From NCBI GenBank assembly GCA_011042225.1, contig DQXT01000139.1, positions 1 through 34,057 on the forward strand: DNA of 34,057 bases. The letters run 5' to 3'. The notes beneath the pieces were generated by a model. The model did no database searches. It saw only the letters and a program-made list of their open reading frames with translations, and was not told the origin of the DNA. Made by a program: the position numbers and the translations under genes. Positions 1-8,858 of the stretch are shown in pieces (position 1 is the stretch's first letter; every line of letters begins with the position of its first letter). This stretch comes from Deltaproteobacteria bacterium (lineage in GTDB: Bacteria > Desulfobacterota > Dissulfuribacteria > Dissulfuribacterales > UBA3076).

Positions 1-1
1 C

Positions 2-796
2 CGCTATGCGTACAGATGCACGTTAGGCGCACATCGTGGCGTATCTGTAGAACACAGGGAGAACACCATTGCCGCCCTGAAAGCTGCAGAGAAAAACAGA
101 AAATATGCATTCATTGAGTTTGATGTCCAATATTCAAAAGATAAAAGAATAGTTGTCTATCATGACAAAAGGATGCTCAGATTGTTTGGCGACATGAGAG
201 CAATAGGCAATACGACATTTGCCGAAATATCTGAAATAACAGGCGGAGAAATCGCTTCCTATGATAAAGTTATAGGCGTTTTGAGCAAGAAACTTAACAT
301 TGAAATAAAGTCACATGGGAACAATCAAGAAGATGAGTGCCTAGTGGATGAGATCATGGCAGATATTAAGACCCGCCAACGCGATAACGACGTGTTGATA
401 AGCTCCATTTCCAGCCATGTCATAAAGTATATAAACCGAAAATATCCTGACATACCAACCGGTCAGGTATTCTGGCTGGTACCATCAACATATCTGCTCG
501 ACGGCCTTACAAAGAATCTGTATGAGGATATAAATGCTACCGAGGCAGTCTATCTCATGCTGCATGTTGCCAACCTGCGCAATATAGATGACCTGCTAAA
601 GTTTAAACCCGCTGGGAAAACTATTGTTTTCTGGGATTTCGACGACACCATATATATCATACATAAAGACCTTTCTGACCGGCTCTGGGGCAATTCAGGT
701 ATCAGAACATTTTATCAATTGGTTCAATATAAACTTTCATCGTCATTTCAGGGACTGATCTCGAAAGGTAATCTGGCTATGGGGTCAATGATATAA
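2..796 (+). CDS. Glycerophosphodiester phosphodiesterase family protein, 5' end cut by window
   Basis: The frame is open from the first bases, so the gene starts upstream of the window. The family hydrolyses glycerophosphodiesters to glycerol-3-phosphate and an alcohol. Visible family marks: the catalytic AHRG motif about nine residues in, followed by ENT, then an E-x-D pair (FIEFDV), S-x-D and VVYHD, the usual N-terminal layout of the GDPD TIM barrel. The later stretch LNIEIKSHG matches the conserved metal-ligand strand. The C-terminus is unusual: where the family normally has a 'GVDGIITD' type ending, this protein has FWDFDDTIYIIHKDLSDRLWG and then an unrecognised tail. The gene converges on the dehydrogenase gene with about 55 bases between them. 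Family assignment is firm; substrate and any N-terminal signal peptide cannot be seen. Confidence 0.85.
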   Translation, partial: RYAYRCTLGAHRGVSVEHRENTIAALKAAEKNRKYAFIEFDVQYSKDKRIVVYHDKRMLRLFGDMRAIGNTTFAEISEITGGEIASYDKVIGVLSKKLNIEIKSHGNNQEDECLVDEIMADIKTRQRDNDVLISSISSHVIKYINRKYPDIPTGQVFWLVPSTYLLDGLTKNLYEDINATEAVYLMLHVANLRNIDDLLKFKPAGKTIVFWDFDDTIYIIHKDLSDRLWGNSGIRTFYQLVQYKLSSSFQGLISKGNLAMGSMI

Positions 797-851
797 GTGG
801 TTTGGATAATTCAGTTCAATTCAGAAATGGACTTTGAGACTCTTTACGGGT

Positions 852-1877
852 TTAACTATAAGGCGTTTTTGAGACTAAATTTTGTGGACTGCCGCTAAAA
901 TAGGCCTTGACGTTTTCAGCGCTTGTGATGAGGATTCGCTCCAATGCCTCGCTGGTATTGAATGCATTGTGCGGGGTCAGGATTGCATGTTCCGAATGCA
1001 GGATTGAAAAACTTTCCATGGCCTCCTTTAATGTAATGGCCGCCAGGTCGTCTCTTTTGAGAAATTCTTCTTCAATCCAGACCTCTTCACCCTCAAAGGT
1101 ATCAAGGGCTACTCCTCCCAATCGTCCTTCGCGTAGAGCCGCAGCAACGGCTTTGGTGTCAATGATCTTCCCGCGTGCAGTGTTTATAAGCAGGGCTGTG
1201 GGCTTTATAAGCCGCAATCTATCCGCATTAATCAGGTGATGGGTAGACGGGAGATATGGCACATGCAGGCTGATAACATCAGCTTGCTGTAGCACCTCCT
1301 CAAGGTCCAGAAACGTCACCTTGAATTTTTCGGCAAGTGCTGAATTCGGCTCCACATCATAGGCAATTACTTTCATTCCAAAGGCCCAACCAAGCCTGGC
1401 CATCTGAGAGCCGATTCTACCTGTTCCTATCAGGCCGAGGGTCTTTCCATTAAGATCCATGCCCCTGAGGCCGGCACGGCTGAAAAATCCCCGCTCAACC
1501 CGCTCAAATGTCGGTTTCAATTTACGGGCCAAGGCTATAATAAGACCAAACGTATATTCGGCTACCGTATTGTCGCCGTAAGCAGGGACATTGCATATGG
1601 TGATATTCCGAGACCTGCAGGCATCTAAATCAATATGATCGAAACCGGTGGACATGGTCGCAATTATCTCCAGTTGAGGCAGAAGATCTAGCACATCCTG
1701 TGTAATCTGAGACTGGATGAATATTCCTATGCCAGCCGCATCTTTTGCGATATCTGCAGTATGTATATCAATAGGCTCTTGACGGAAACTCAATTCAAAT
1801 GTCTTTTCTTTCTCAAGCGTCCTTGATAATACGGCCTGTTCTTTCTCGTCTACATTAAAGAAAGCCAGTTTAATCAT
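852..1877 (-). CDS. D-isomer-specific 2-hydroxyacid dehydrogenase (D-lactate dehydrogenase-like)
   Basis: A 341-residue NAD-dependent 2-hydroxyacid dehydrogenase, of normal length. It shows the family's Rossmann nucleotide-binding motif (GLIGTGRIG, about residues 148-156) followed by an acidic residue after the second strand (IAYDVEP), which favours NAD over NADP. The catalytic Arg lies in NTARG, the Glu in the DTFEGEE region and the catalytic His in LTPHNAF. The region between EGEE and the His carries extra residues (EEFLKRDDLAAITLKEAMES), as in the LdhA/D-lactate dehydrogenase branch, so pyruvate/D-lactate is the likeliest substrate pair; another 2-oxoacid is possible. The ATG at 1877 is preceded by GGAG in a good position on the minus strand. 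It is transcribed divergently from rplU, with 289 bases between the two start codons. Confidence 0.88.
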   Translation of the reverse strand: MIKLAFFNVDEKEQAVLSRTLEKEKTFELSFRQEPIDIHTADIAKDAAGIGIFIQSQITQDVLDLLPQLEIIATMSTGFDHIDLDACRSRNITICNVPAYGDNTVAEYTFGLIIALARKLKPTFERVERGFFSRAGLRGMDLNGKTLGLIGTGRIGSQMARLGWAFGMKVIAYDVEPNSALAEKFKVTFLDLEEVLQQADVISLHVPYLPSTHHLINADRLRLIKPTALLINTARGKIIDTKAVAAALREGRLGGVALDTFEGEEVWIEEEFLKRDDLAAITLKEAMESFSILHSEHAILTPHNAFNTSEALERILITSAENVKAYFSGSPQNLVSKTPYS

Positions 1878-2104
1878 TGTAATAGGATCTCCTTATCTGC
1901 TACTGTATTTCGATTCTCCGGTCGTGTTACGTCTGCCGGGTAGTAGGCTTAATATATTATATGTGGTATATATGTTACTATAAAATAGTCAAATTTCATA
2001 TGTGATAGATCGGATATACTTCATTCCTGGAAAATTTTGCATCTTGCTTTCAGGACTTTTTGCGGTGTAATCAATGATGAGTTTTGGGTAAGATTTAAAT
2101 ATCC

Positions 2105-2132
2105 TTGACAGCTATTGATTTCATGTTAATTT
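2105..2132 (+). promoter_or_regulatory. Sigma70-type promoter of the rplU operon
   Basis: A perfect -35 box TTGACA (2105-2110) is followed after 16 bases by TAATTT (2127-2132). The expected start, near 2139, leaves a leader of about 28 bases before the rplU ATG at 2167. No ribosomal-protein binding structure is evident in such a short leader. Confidence 0.6.
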
Positions 2133-2166
2133 CTGATCTCGTTTTATTTAATTTTTGGAGGAAGTT

Positions 2167-2478
2167 ATGTACGCTGTTATTAAGACAGGCGGAAAACAAC
2201 ATAAGGTATGTCCGGGGGAGGTCCTCAGGGTAGAAAAACTCAATGCCGAAGCAGGCTCAGAGATTGAGATACCTGAAGTGCTGATGGTGGTAGATAATAG
2301 CCAGACCAGAATCGGCAGGCCTATAGTGGAAGCCGCCACGGTGCGGGCTCAAATTTTGGAGCACGGCCGTGGTAAAAAGATTGTTGTTATGAAGAAGAAA
2401 AGGCGCAAGGGTTATAAGGTCAAGCGCGGGCACAGGCAACCTTTCACTACTCTTGAGATCAAAGAAATCGTTGTCTAG
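2167..2478 (+). CDS. rplU: 50S ribosomal protein L21
   Basis: Structural protein of the large ribosomal subunit. The start MYAVIKTGGKQHKV and the C-terminal KKKRRKGYKVKRGHRQ with FTTLEIKEI are diagnostic of bL21; 103 residues is the normal length. The frame is also open from a TTG at 2155, but that codon lies against the Shine-Dalgarno GGAGG (2157-2161), so the ATG at 2167 is the start. rpmA follows after 12 bases and the rplU-rpmA-obg order is the classic one. Confidence 0.97.
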   Translation: MYAVIKTGGKQHKVCPGEVLRVEKLNAEAGSEIEIPEVLMVVDNSQTRIGRPIVEAATVRAQILEHGRGKKIVVMKKKRRKGYKVKRGHRQPFTTLEIKEIVV

Positions 2479-2490
2479 GGAGATTTAATC

Positions 2491-2757
2491 ATGGCACATA
2501 AAAAGGCTGGCGGCAGTTCACGAAATGGCCGAGACAGCAAAGGCCAGCGCAGAGGCGTAAAACGTTTCGGCGGTCAGATCGTAAGGGCTGGAAATATCTT
2601 GGTCCGTCAGTTGGGAACTAAGTTTCATCCGGGACGAAACGTGGGCATAGGTAAGGATTATACCCTGTTTGCAAAAGCAGATGGGGTCGTGAAGTTCGAG
2701 ATAGTGCAAAATAGGAAGCGAGTCAGCGTTTACCCTATGCAGGGCGTTGCTTCCTGA
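2491..2757 (+). CDS. rpmA: 50S ribosomal protein L27
   Basis: An 88-residue bL27, full length. The N-terminus [16 protein letters not shown] is the conserved segment that reaches towards the peptidyl-transferase centre and shows no Firmicutes-type cleavable extension. [22 protein letters not shown] and [11 protein letters not shown] are all conserved. It is co-transcribed with rplU 12 bases upstream. A 460-base stretch without a clear gene follows before obg, longer than is usual for this operon. Confidence 0.97.
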   Translation: MAHKKAGGSSRNGRDSKGQRRGVKRFGGQIVRAGNILVRQLGTKFHPGRNVGIGKDYTLFAKADGVVKFEIVQNRKRVSVYPMQGVAS

Positions 2758-3217
2758 TCCCTCCATCCATAGCAAATCTTCTCTCAACAACCTGAAGTGC
2801 CTGGCGGGAAAGCTCTGCTGTTGGCGATTTTACTGATATCGACTTCCCGGTCATTTTTGAATTCAGGTTCGCAGATTGCCCGGATTGCGGACTGTTTGAT
2901 TGCACAAATCTAAGCAAAACGGTCGGCATATGAATAAGATTCGGGCTTTGATTACCTGGCCTTAGAGGCTAAAGTATTGCGGTGCGGGCAGGATATTGAA
3001 GCCCAAGCGGTAAGTCCTGCCTAATATTTCAGGTTTTCTATTTTCACCAAACTGTCTATTGATAATATATATGATTTTAACAAGAGCAATCACATAAATA
3101 AAAGGGCTCAAAGGTTCGATGTGCGGTGTTACTGAAGATTCACAAAGGAGAAGTACTCTTGAACAGTCAATTCTGTGCACCTGAACCTCTATTGCAGATA
3201 TAGATTATTGATAATTT
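2758..3217. other. 460-base stretch between rpmA and obg without a convincing gene
   Basis: No ORF here looks coding. A 64-codon minus-strand frame (2735-2929) has no start-site support and no recognisable motif. The second half (from about 3050) is AT-rich and could hold a separate obg promoter, but no clear -35/-10 pair stands out. No terminator hairpin follows rpmA, so read-through into obg is possible. The stretch might be the remains of a decayed gene; nothing proves it. Confidence 0.4.
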
Positions 3218-4225
3218 ATGGATTTTGTTGATCAGGCCAAAATATACGTCAAGGCTGGAGACGGAGGGGCCGGGTGTGTAAGCTTCCGCCGGGAGCGTTT
3301 CGTCCCCAGGGGGGGGCCTGACGGCGGGGACGGAGGCCGCGGAGGAGATGTCATCTTCCGTGTGAATACCGGACTCAATACACTGCTTTCTTTTCGCAGG
3401 AAGCGTCACTTTAAGGCAGAAAATGGTCAGGCGGGAAGAGGAAAAAATCAGCAAGGCAAGAGCGGTAGGGATATTGAAATACAAGTACCTCCAGGCACTG
3501 TAGTAAAGGATTCTGAGGACGTATTTGTACTGGCGGACCTTACAGATCCGAATACCAGCTGGGTTGCCGCCAAGGGAGGGCTGGGCGGTAAAGGAAACGC
3601 CCATTTTGTGTCATCAACACGTCAGGCGCCTCGTATTGCTCAGCCCGGCCTGCCCGGTGATGAGCAATGGCTGACTCTAAAGCTAAAGCTTATTGGTGAC
3701 GTGGGTCTAATAGGCATTCCCAATTCAGGGAAGTCAACTCTGCTCGCAAGGATATCGGCGGCGAGGCCCAAGATAGCGGATTATCCCTTTACCACCCTTG
3801 TACCGAATCTGGGTGTGGTAGAGCTCTCGGATGACAGGACCATGGTAGTAGCTGACATACCGGGTCTTATTGAGGGAGCCCATAAGGGTGTAGGCATGGG
3901 TCTTGATTTTTTAAGGCATATCGAGAGGACCAAGGTCCTGCTGTATGTTCTGGATGCCTCTCAAGGGAAAGAGTCTGTCCTGCACAGCTACCGGACCATC
4001 AGGGAGGAAATAAAAAAATACCATGTACCCCTTATTGAAAAGCCCCAGGCGGTAGCCTTAAATAAGATAGATATTACAGACAAGGTCATTATAGAGAGGG
4101 CCAAAGATGCTCTGGCGGAAGAAGGACACAGGATTTATATTATTTCAGCCCTTACTGGATTTGGAGTATCTTTGCTTATAGAGGATTTATATAAGATAGT
4201 GAATTTAGGAATTGATGATTTGTGA
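3218..4225 (+). CDS. obg: Obg family GTPase
   Basis: Essential GTPase linked to 50S subunit maturation and stringent control. The N-terminal glycine-rich Obg fold (about residues 1-158: AGDGGAGC, PRGGPDGGDGGRGGD) is followed by a GTPase domain with G1 GIPNSGKST, switch I (FTTLVPNLG), G3 DIPGLIEGA, G4 NKID and G5 ISA. The protein stops at 335 residues, so the variable C-terminal OCT domain of some homologues is absent, as in many proteobacteria. The start ATG (3218) gives the canonical MDFVDQAKIYVKAGDGG but has no recognisable Shine-Dalgarno; the sequence before it is AT-rich (ATTGATAATTT). It is co-oriented with rpmA and proB. Confidence 0.96.
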   Translation: MDFVDQAKIYVKAGDGGAGCVSFRRERFVPRGGPDGGDGGRGGDVIFRVNTGLNTLLSFRRKRHFKAENGQAGRGKNQQGKSGRDIEIQVPPGTVVKDSEDVFVLADLTDPNTSWVAAKGGLGGKGNAHFVSSTRQAPRIAQPGLPGDEQWLTLKLKLIGDVGLIGIPNSGKSTLLARISAARPKIADYPFTTLVPNLGVVELSDDRTMVVADIPGLIEGAHKGVGMGLDFLRHIERTKVLLYVLDASQGKESVLHSYRTIREEIKKYHVPLIEKPQAVALNKIDITDKVIIERAKDALAEEGHRIYIISALTGFGVSLLIEDLYKIVNLGIDDL

Positions 4226-4398
4226 TTTAATAATTCACAGTTCCCTGATTATAGGTATGTAGATAGCGCCTCTGGGCGAGTTAGAGCATCTTTGACACGT
4301 ATTGCCCTGACTAATCAGCGGCTATTTGTTAAATTTAAATCCAAAAAAGAAAAATCCTATACTATTAAATATGCAGAGACTGGAGAACAACTTAACAA

Positions 4399-5541
4399 AT
4401 GGAAAATATGTCACGGATAGAGGGTCGTAAATTTTTAAAATCCGTACGCAAGGTTGTAATAAAGGTGGGAAGCGCTGTTCTCACTGACGAAAATGGCCTT
4501 AATGATCAGGTAATAGCCGACCTTTGCTCCCAAGTTGCCTTACTTCGCAAGGAAGGCCTGGAGATTACCATTGTCTCCTCCGGGGCCATAGCCGCCGGCA
4601 TGGGGAAAATGCTCGGGCTTCAAGTACCTAAAACCGTTCCGGAAAAACAGGCAATGGCCGCACTTGGACAAGGGCGTCTAATTCAGGCCTATGAGGATGC
4701 CTTCAGAAATCATAACATTCAAGTAGCACAGATTTTGCTCACCAGGGAAGGATTGGTTTCAAGGTATCGTTACCTTAATGCAAAAAATACATTAAAGACT
4801 TTGTTGCAGTGGCGTATTATCCCAATTATCAATGAGAATGATACCGTGGCTACAGAAGAGCTTCAGTTTACTGATAATGACGCCTTGGCCGCGCTGATTG
4901 TGAATTTGGTGGAGGCAGAGGTCCTTATCTGCCTGAGTGATGTAGAAGGGCTTTACGACGGGGACCCCAGAGAGAAGCCTGATGCAAAGCGTATCCCTGA
5001 GGTGTCAAGAGTAGACAAATCAATAACTGATTTTGCCAGTGATTGTCTGGGAAGGGCCGGCCGGGGAGGCATGAAGTCCAAATTGGAGGCAGCCCAAATG
5101 GTGACGGCTTGCGGTGTTCCTATGCTGGTTGCCAAGGGCAGGACCGACCGGATATTGACTCGGCTCTTCGCCGGAGAAGACTTGGGCACCTTATTTTGCG
5201 CTAGCAAGAGAAGGATACACGGGCGAAAGCCATGGATTGTATTCACTCTTGCTCGGGAAGGCGTCCTTGAAATCGATCATGGGGCAGTAAAGGCAATGGT
5301 GGATAATGGTAAGAGCCTTTTGCCGGTCGGGATCAGGGCGGTTCAGGAGGATTTTGAAGCCGGTGCATGTGTTGTGTGCCGTGATAGTTCAGGGAAAGAG
5401 GTCGCCGTAGGGCTCAGCAATTACAATTCCCAAGACATCCGCAAAATTTGTGGTTGTCAGACAGGTGAAATATATGACATAATCGGTCATCAAGGAACGA
5501 GCGAGGTTATACACAGGGATAATATGGTGATTTTATTATGA
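4399..5541 (+). CDS. proB: Glutamate 5-kinase
   Basis: First step of proline synthesis: ATP-dependent phosphorylation of glutamate to gamma-glutamyl phosphate. The amino-acid-kinase domain covers about residues 15-270 ([21 protein letters not shown], the family segment [28 protein letters not shown] and [12 protein letters not shown]). A C-terminal PUA domain follows at about 290-375, as in E. coli ProB. 380 residues is typical. Two starts are possible, the ATG at 4399 (GGAG at 4382-4385, rather distant) and the ATG at 4408; the choice changes three residues. The last bases overlap proA as ATGA, so the two are translationally coupled. The pathway would be controlled by proline feedback on this enzyme. 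Confidence 0.96.
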   Translation: MENMSRIEGRKFLKSVRKVVIKVGSAVLTDENGLNDQVIADLCSQVALLRKEGLEITIVSSGAIAAGMGKMLGLQVPKTVPEKQAMAALGQGRLIQAYEDAFRNHNIQVAQILLTREGLVSRYRYLNAKNTLKTLLQWRIIPIINENDTVATEELQFTDNDALAALIVNLVEAEVLICLSDVEGLYDGDPREKPDAKRIPEVSRVDKSITDFASDCLGRAGRGGMKSKLEAAQMVTACGVPMLVAKGRTDRILTRLFAGEDLGTLFCASKRRIHGRKPWIVFTLAREGVLEIDHGAVKAMVDNGKSLLPVGIRAVQEDFEAGACVVCRDSSGKEVAVGLSNYNSQDIRKICGCQTGEIYDIIGHQGTSEVIHRDNMVILL

Positions 5542-6797
5542 ATGAAATACAGAATTTAATAGCAAAAATGGCCAAAGAGGCCAAAAAGGCGGCAAGAGAG
5601 GTCGCCAAACTCTCGACCACGGTGAAAAACGATGTCCTCCTGGGGACTGCGGCACGGATATTAAAGGACCGGGAAAGGCTGCACAAGGAGAACGAAAGAG
5701 ATCTTAAAAAGGCAAAAGAGAAAGGTGCTAGTACTGCCTTCATAGATCGTCTGAGGCTGTCTGACAAAGTCATTGATTCCATGGCTGAAGGCCTCAAAGA
5801 CGTGGCGGCCATTCCGGATCCTGTGGGCGAGATTACGAAGATGTGGAAGAGACCCAACGGCCTTACCGTGGGCAAAGTTCGAATACCCCTGGGTGTAATC
5901 GGAATGATTTACGAGTCCAGACCGAATGTAACCATAGATGCGGCGGGCCTTTGTCTCAAGGCCGGAAACGCCGTAATACTTAAAGGCGGATCAGATGCCC
6001 TCTATTCCAATCTGGCCCTGGCCTCCATACTGCAAGAGGTGCTGGCAGAGTTTTCTGTGCCTGTAGAGGCGGTGCAGGTAGTTTCAACCATAGATAGGGC
6101 GGCGGTCACAGAGCTTCTGAAAAGGGAAGAAGAAATAGATGTCATAATCCCAAGGGGGGGTGAAGGCCTTATACGTTTCGTGGCCGAGCACTCCCGCATG
6201 CCTGTGCTGAAGCACTATAAAGGCGTGTGCCATGTATATGTAGATAAGTGGGCCGATTTGAAGGTAGCCAAAGAGGTCTGTTTTAATTCCAAAGTGCAGA
6301 GGCCAGGGGTCTGTAATGCCATGGAAGGCATGCTTGTACACAGGGAGATCGCAGATGAGTTTCTGCCCTTAATCGCCGAGTCATTTAAGGATGCCGATGT
6401 AGAACTCAGGGGGTGTGAGCGCACTTGCGGATTGGTACCTTTTGCCAAAGCGGCTACTGTTGAGGACTGGGGAACGGAGTTTTTGGACCTGGTCCTGGCT
6501 GTAAAGGTGGTTGACAGCATGGATGAGGCCATGGACTATATTGCCCGCTACGGTTCAAATCATACCGATGCAATAGTCACGAGGGATTACTCAAAGGCGA
6601 GGAGGTTTCTGTCAGAAGTGGATGCGTCTCTGGTTTTGGTAAATGCTTCAACCCGGTTCAATGACGGGGGGCAGTTGGGCCTTGGAGCAGAGATAGGAAT
6701 CAGTACCTCCAAGCTGCATGCCTATGGTCCAATGGGGCTTGAGGAGCTCACTGCCACGAAATTCATAGCCTTTGGTGACGGCCAGATAAGGAGCTAG
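5538..6797 (+). CDS. proA: Gamma-glutamyl phosphate reductase
   Basis: Second step of proline synthesis: NADPH-dependent reduction of gamma-glutamyl phosphate to glutamate-5-semialdehyde. 419 residues, normal length. Family marks include [46 protein letters not shown] and the catalytic Cys at about residue 259 ([10 protein letters not shown]), followed by [10 protein letters not shown] and [21 protein letters not shown]. The start ATG overlaps the proB stop (ATGA at 5538-5541). The next gene begins one base after its stop. ProC is not in the window. Confidence 0.97.
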   Translation: MNEIQNLIAKMAKEAKKAAREVAKLSTTVKNDVLLGTAARILKDRERLHKENERDLKKAKEKGASTAFIDRLRLSDKVIDSMAEGLKDVAAIPDPVGEITKMWKRPNGLTVGKVRIPLGVIGMIYESRPNVTIDAAGLCLKAGNAVILKGGSDALYSNLALASILQEVLAEFSVPVEAVQVVSTIDRAAVTELLKREEEIDVIIPRGGEGLIRFVAEHSRMPVLKHYKGVCHVYVDKWADLKVAKEVCFNSKVQRPGVCNAMEGMLVHREIADEFLPLIAESFKDADVELRGCERTCGLVPFAKAATVEDWGTEFLDLVLAVKVVDSMDEAMDYIARYGSNHTDAIVTRDYSKARRFLSEVDASLVLVNASTRFNDGGQLGLGAEIGISTSKLHAYGPMGLEELTATKFIAFGDGQIRS

Positions 6798-6798
6798 T

Positions 6799-7827
6799 GT
6801 GCGCATAGGTCTGTTGGGAGGTACGCTGGATCCTGTCCACTTTGGCCATCTCAGGTCGGCTGAGGAAATCAGAGAGGTCATGGAGCTGGATGAAATCTGG
6901 TTTATGCCTGCCGCCCTGCCGCCACATAAGGAACCATCAAAACTTACTTCCTTCGCCCACCGTCTTGCAATGGCGGAGCTGGCAGTAAATTCTATCGACT
7001 TTTTTAAGGCTACAGCCATTGAAGGCGAACGTATAGGTCCGTCATACTCCATTGATACCTTAAAGGAACTCAGGAAAAGGTATAAAAACAGGGCTGAATT
7101 TTTCTTTATTCTGGGCAGTGACGCATTTCTTGACATTGAGACATGGAAGGACCATGGCAGACTTACGGACTATGGTTCTCTGGTAGTAATGAGACGGGGT
7201 GCTGAAGACTCGTCAGGACTGAAACAGGTCATATCGCGGGCATTTCCAAATCATCGTATACAGGGGGAAAAAGACCTTTTTGTTGCCCATGGTAAAGGTT
7301 CTATATACCTTTATTCAGTGACTCACCTTGCCATTTCGGGTACTGATATACGTCGTAGGGCAAGAGCAGGTCTTTCTGTGCGTTTTCTTGTCCCTGAAAA
7401 AGTCAGGATATATATGGAAAAAAATAGCTTGTATGCAGAGCCGGGAGGCGACCTCTTACCATCTTTAGCGGATAAAGAGTCTAAGATTTCGTCTTTAGCA
7501 GAACCAGTTCAACAGATAGTTGCCGGAATCCTGGAAAACAAAGGAGAACAGTTGATAATTCTGGACATGAGAGGTCTTTCTCCTCTTGCTGATTTTTTTA
7601 TAATTTCCCAAGGACGATCAACAAGACATGTCCAGGGTATTGCGAACAGGTTGCGCAAGGACCTTCGCAAAAAGGGAATCAGGTGCAGAGGAGTTGAAGG
7701 GGAACAGGAAGGCAAGTGGGTATTAATGGACTATGGCGATGTTATTGTACACCTGTTTTACGGGCCCACAAGGGATTTTTATGACCTTGAAGGCCTCTGG
7801 AGCGAGGTCCCGAGAATCATATTTTAG
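6799..7827 (+). CDS. NadD-RsfS fusion: nicotinate-nucleotide adenylyltransferase joined to ribosomal silencing factor
   Basis: A 342-residue protein made of two genes' worth of sequence. Residues 1 to about 212 are NadD, which makes deamido-NAD from nicotinate mononucleotide and ATP: GGTLDPVHFGH nucleotide-binding motif, MPAALPPHK, ILGSDAFLDIETW and the C-terminal SGTDIRRR. Residues about 228-342 are RsfS (Iojap), which binds L14 and blocks subunit joining: IILDMRGLSPLADFFIISQG, STRHVQGIA, GVEGEQEGKWVLMDYGDVIVHLF and RDFYDLEGLW. A short Ser/Leu-rich linker separates them. No stop, start or Shine-Dalgarno lies at the junction. The start is GTG at 6799, one base after the proA stop, with AAGGAG at 6788-6793. 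Adjacent nadD and rsfS genes are common; the single frame is the oddity. Confidence 0.93.
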   Translation: MRIGLLGGTLDPVHFGHLRSAEEIREVMELDEIWFMPAALPPHKEPSKLTSFAHRLAMAELAVNSIDFFKATAIEGERIGPSYSIDTLKELRKRYKNRAEFFFILGSDAFLDIETWKDHGRLTDYGSLVVMRRGAEDSSGLKQVISRAFPNHRIQGEKDLFVAHGKGSIYLYSVTHLAISGTDIRRRARAGLSVRFLVPEKVRIYMEKNSLYAEPGGDLLPSLADKESKISSLAEPVQQIVAGILENKGEQLIILDMRGLSPLADFFIISQGRSTRHVQGIANRLRKDLRKKGIRCRGVEGEQEGKWVLMDYGDVIVHLFYGPTRDFYDLEGLWSEVPRIIF

Positions 7828-7836
7828 TGTCTGCGC

Positions 7837-7842
7837 TATAAT
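7837..7842 (+). promoter_or_regulatory. Perfect -10 box directly before an ATG; possible leaderless start
   Basis: TATAAT at 7837-7842 ends eight bases before the ATG at 7851. Initiation would then fall at or next to the start codon. No Shine-Dalgarno precedes that ATG and the -35 region (near 7814) is poor. The position supports a leaderless transcript but does not prove one. Confidence 0.35.
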
Positions 7843-7850
7843 CGTCCTAT

Positions 7851-8858
7851 ATGAAAGATTCGATCTGTGAGTTCAAGGCAGTCAGCAAGGACTATTCCAA
7901 TCCACATGGTTTTTTTGCCACAGATTCTTACAAAATTAAGGCATTGGACAGGATTAATCTGTCTGTTGAACAAGATGAGATCTTGGGACTCGTTGGAGAA
8001 AGTGGCTGCGGCAAATCCACGCTGGCCAAAATAGCATTGGGGCTTGAATCTCCTACAAGTGGACAGGTTTTTTTTTCCGGACATGACATTGCCGGTTTTG
8101 ATAAAACCAGGATGAAAATTTTTCGGCGTCAGGCACAGATGGTTTTCCAAGACCCCTTTTCCTCGCTAAATCCTAAAAAGACGGTCTTGAAGATCCTGAG
8201 CGAACCATTAAAGATACACAGGCTGTGTTCAAAGGACCATTATGAAGAGCGTGTCTCGGAACTTTTACAGGAAGTCGGCCTGAGCGAACGGATCCTGAAC
8301 CGTTATCCACATGAATTCAGCGGAGGCCAGCGTCAGCGTATCGGTTTGGCCAGGGCACTTGCCACAATGCCAAGAATGATAATTGCAGATGAGCCTACAT
8401 CTGCTCTGGATGTCTCTATACAGGCCCAGATAATAAATCTGCTTCTTGACCTTCAGGAAAGGCATAAGCTCTCTTTCCTTTTTATCTCACATGACCTTCC
8501 TGTTATACAGTTTGTAAGCCATCGTGTAGCTGTTTTATATAATGGCCAGCTTATGGAATTGATGCCTCGAAGTGCATTTTTGCAATCACAGAATCACCCA
8601 ATGACCAAATCATCAAATTACCATCATCCTTATACATCGCTTCTTCTGAATTCTGTTCCTGTTCCGGATCCAAAGGCGAGGGCGGAGGCGAAGAAAGGAG
8701 ATCATGGAGCCGCCTTTAATTATAGAAGTGATAGATATCAGGATGGATGCGCCTTTTGTCCCCGGTGCGATCTGGCTGTAGACAGATGCGGCATAGAACG
8801 ACCTTTATTGAAGGAAATTGAAAAAGATCACTTTATTGCATGTCATGTTATAACTTGA
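7851..8858 (+). CDS. Oligopeptide/dipeptide-type ABC transporter ATP-binding protein (OppF/DppF family), orphan
   Basis: Cytoplasmic ATPase subunit of a peptide (or nickel) importer. It has Walker A GESGCGKST, Q-loop VFQDPFSSLNP, signature FSGGQRQRIGLARAL, Walker B MIIADEPTSALD and an H-loop LFISHDLP, then the C-terminal oligo_HPY region with HPYT, VPVPDP and a Cys cluster C-x2-C-x2-C-x6-C ending in ACH. The Cys pattern is conserved in this subfamily and has been linked to an iron-sulfur cluster in some members. No permease, binding protein or partner ATPase gene is nearby. Just before HPYT the protein carries about ten extra residues (NHPMTKSSNY) encoded by a period-8 DNA repeat (8592-8623). 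Its stop codon lies inside the repeat element at 8855-9038. It lies 23 bases after the nadD-rsfS gene. Confidence 0.88.
   Translation: MKDSICEFKAVSKDYSNPHGFFATDSYKIKALDRINLSVEQDEILGLVGESGCGKSTLAKIALGLESPTSGQVFFSGHDIAGFDKTRMKIFRRQAQMVFQDPFSSLNPKKTVLKILSEPLKIHRLCSKDHYEERVSELLQEVGLSERILNRYPHEFSGGQRQRIGLARALATMPRMIIADEPTSALDVSIQAQIINLLLDLQERHKLSFLFISHDLPVIQFVSHRVAVLYNGQLMELMPRSAFLQSQNHPMTKSSNYHHPYTSLLLNSVPVPDPKARAEAKKGDHGAAFNYRSDRYQDGCAFCPRCDLAVDRCGIERPLLKEIEKDHFIACHVIT
8592..8623 (+). repeat. Four degenerate tandem octamers inside the ABC ATPase gene
   Basis: AATCACCC, AATGACCA, AATCATCA and AATTACCA stand in a row (consensus AATNACCA). They encode extra residues in front of the conserved HPYT motif. 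The reading frame is preserved across the array. Confidence 0.65.

Noticed and set aside
2735-2929. 64-codon minus-strand frame after rpmA
   Set aside because: No recognisable motif, no Shine-Dalgarno, overlaps the end of rpmA; judged chance.
3059-3231. ATTGATAAT..TAT..GATTTT present twice (about 3059 and 3208, the second over the obg start)
   Set aside because: Short, AT-rich and gapped; expected by chance in such sequence.
4292-4320. TTGACA before proB
   Set aside because: No -10 box at 16-18 bases.
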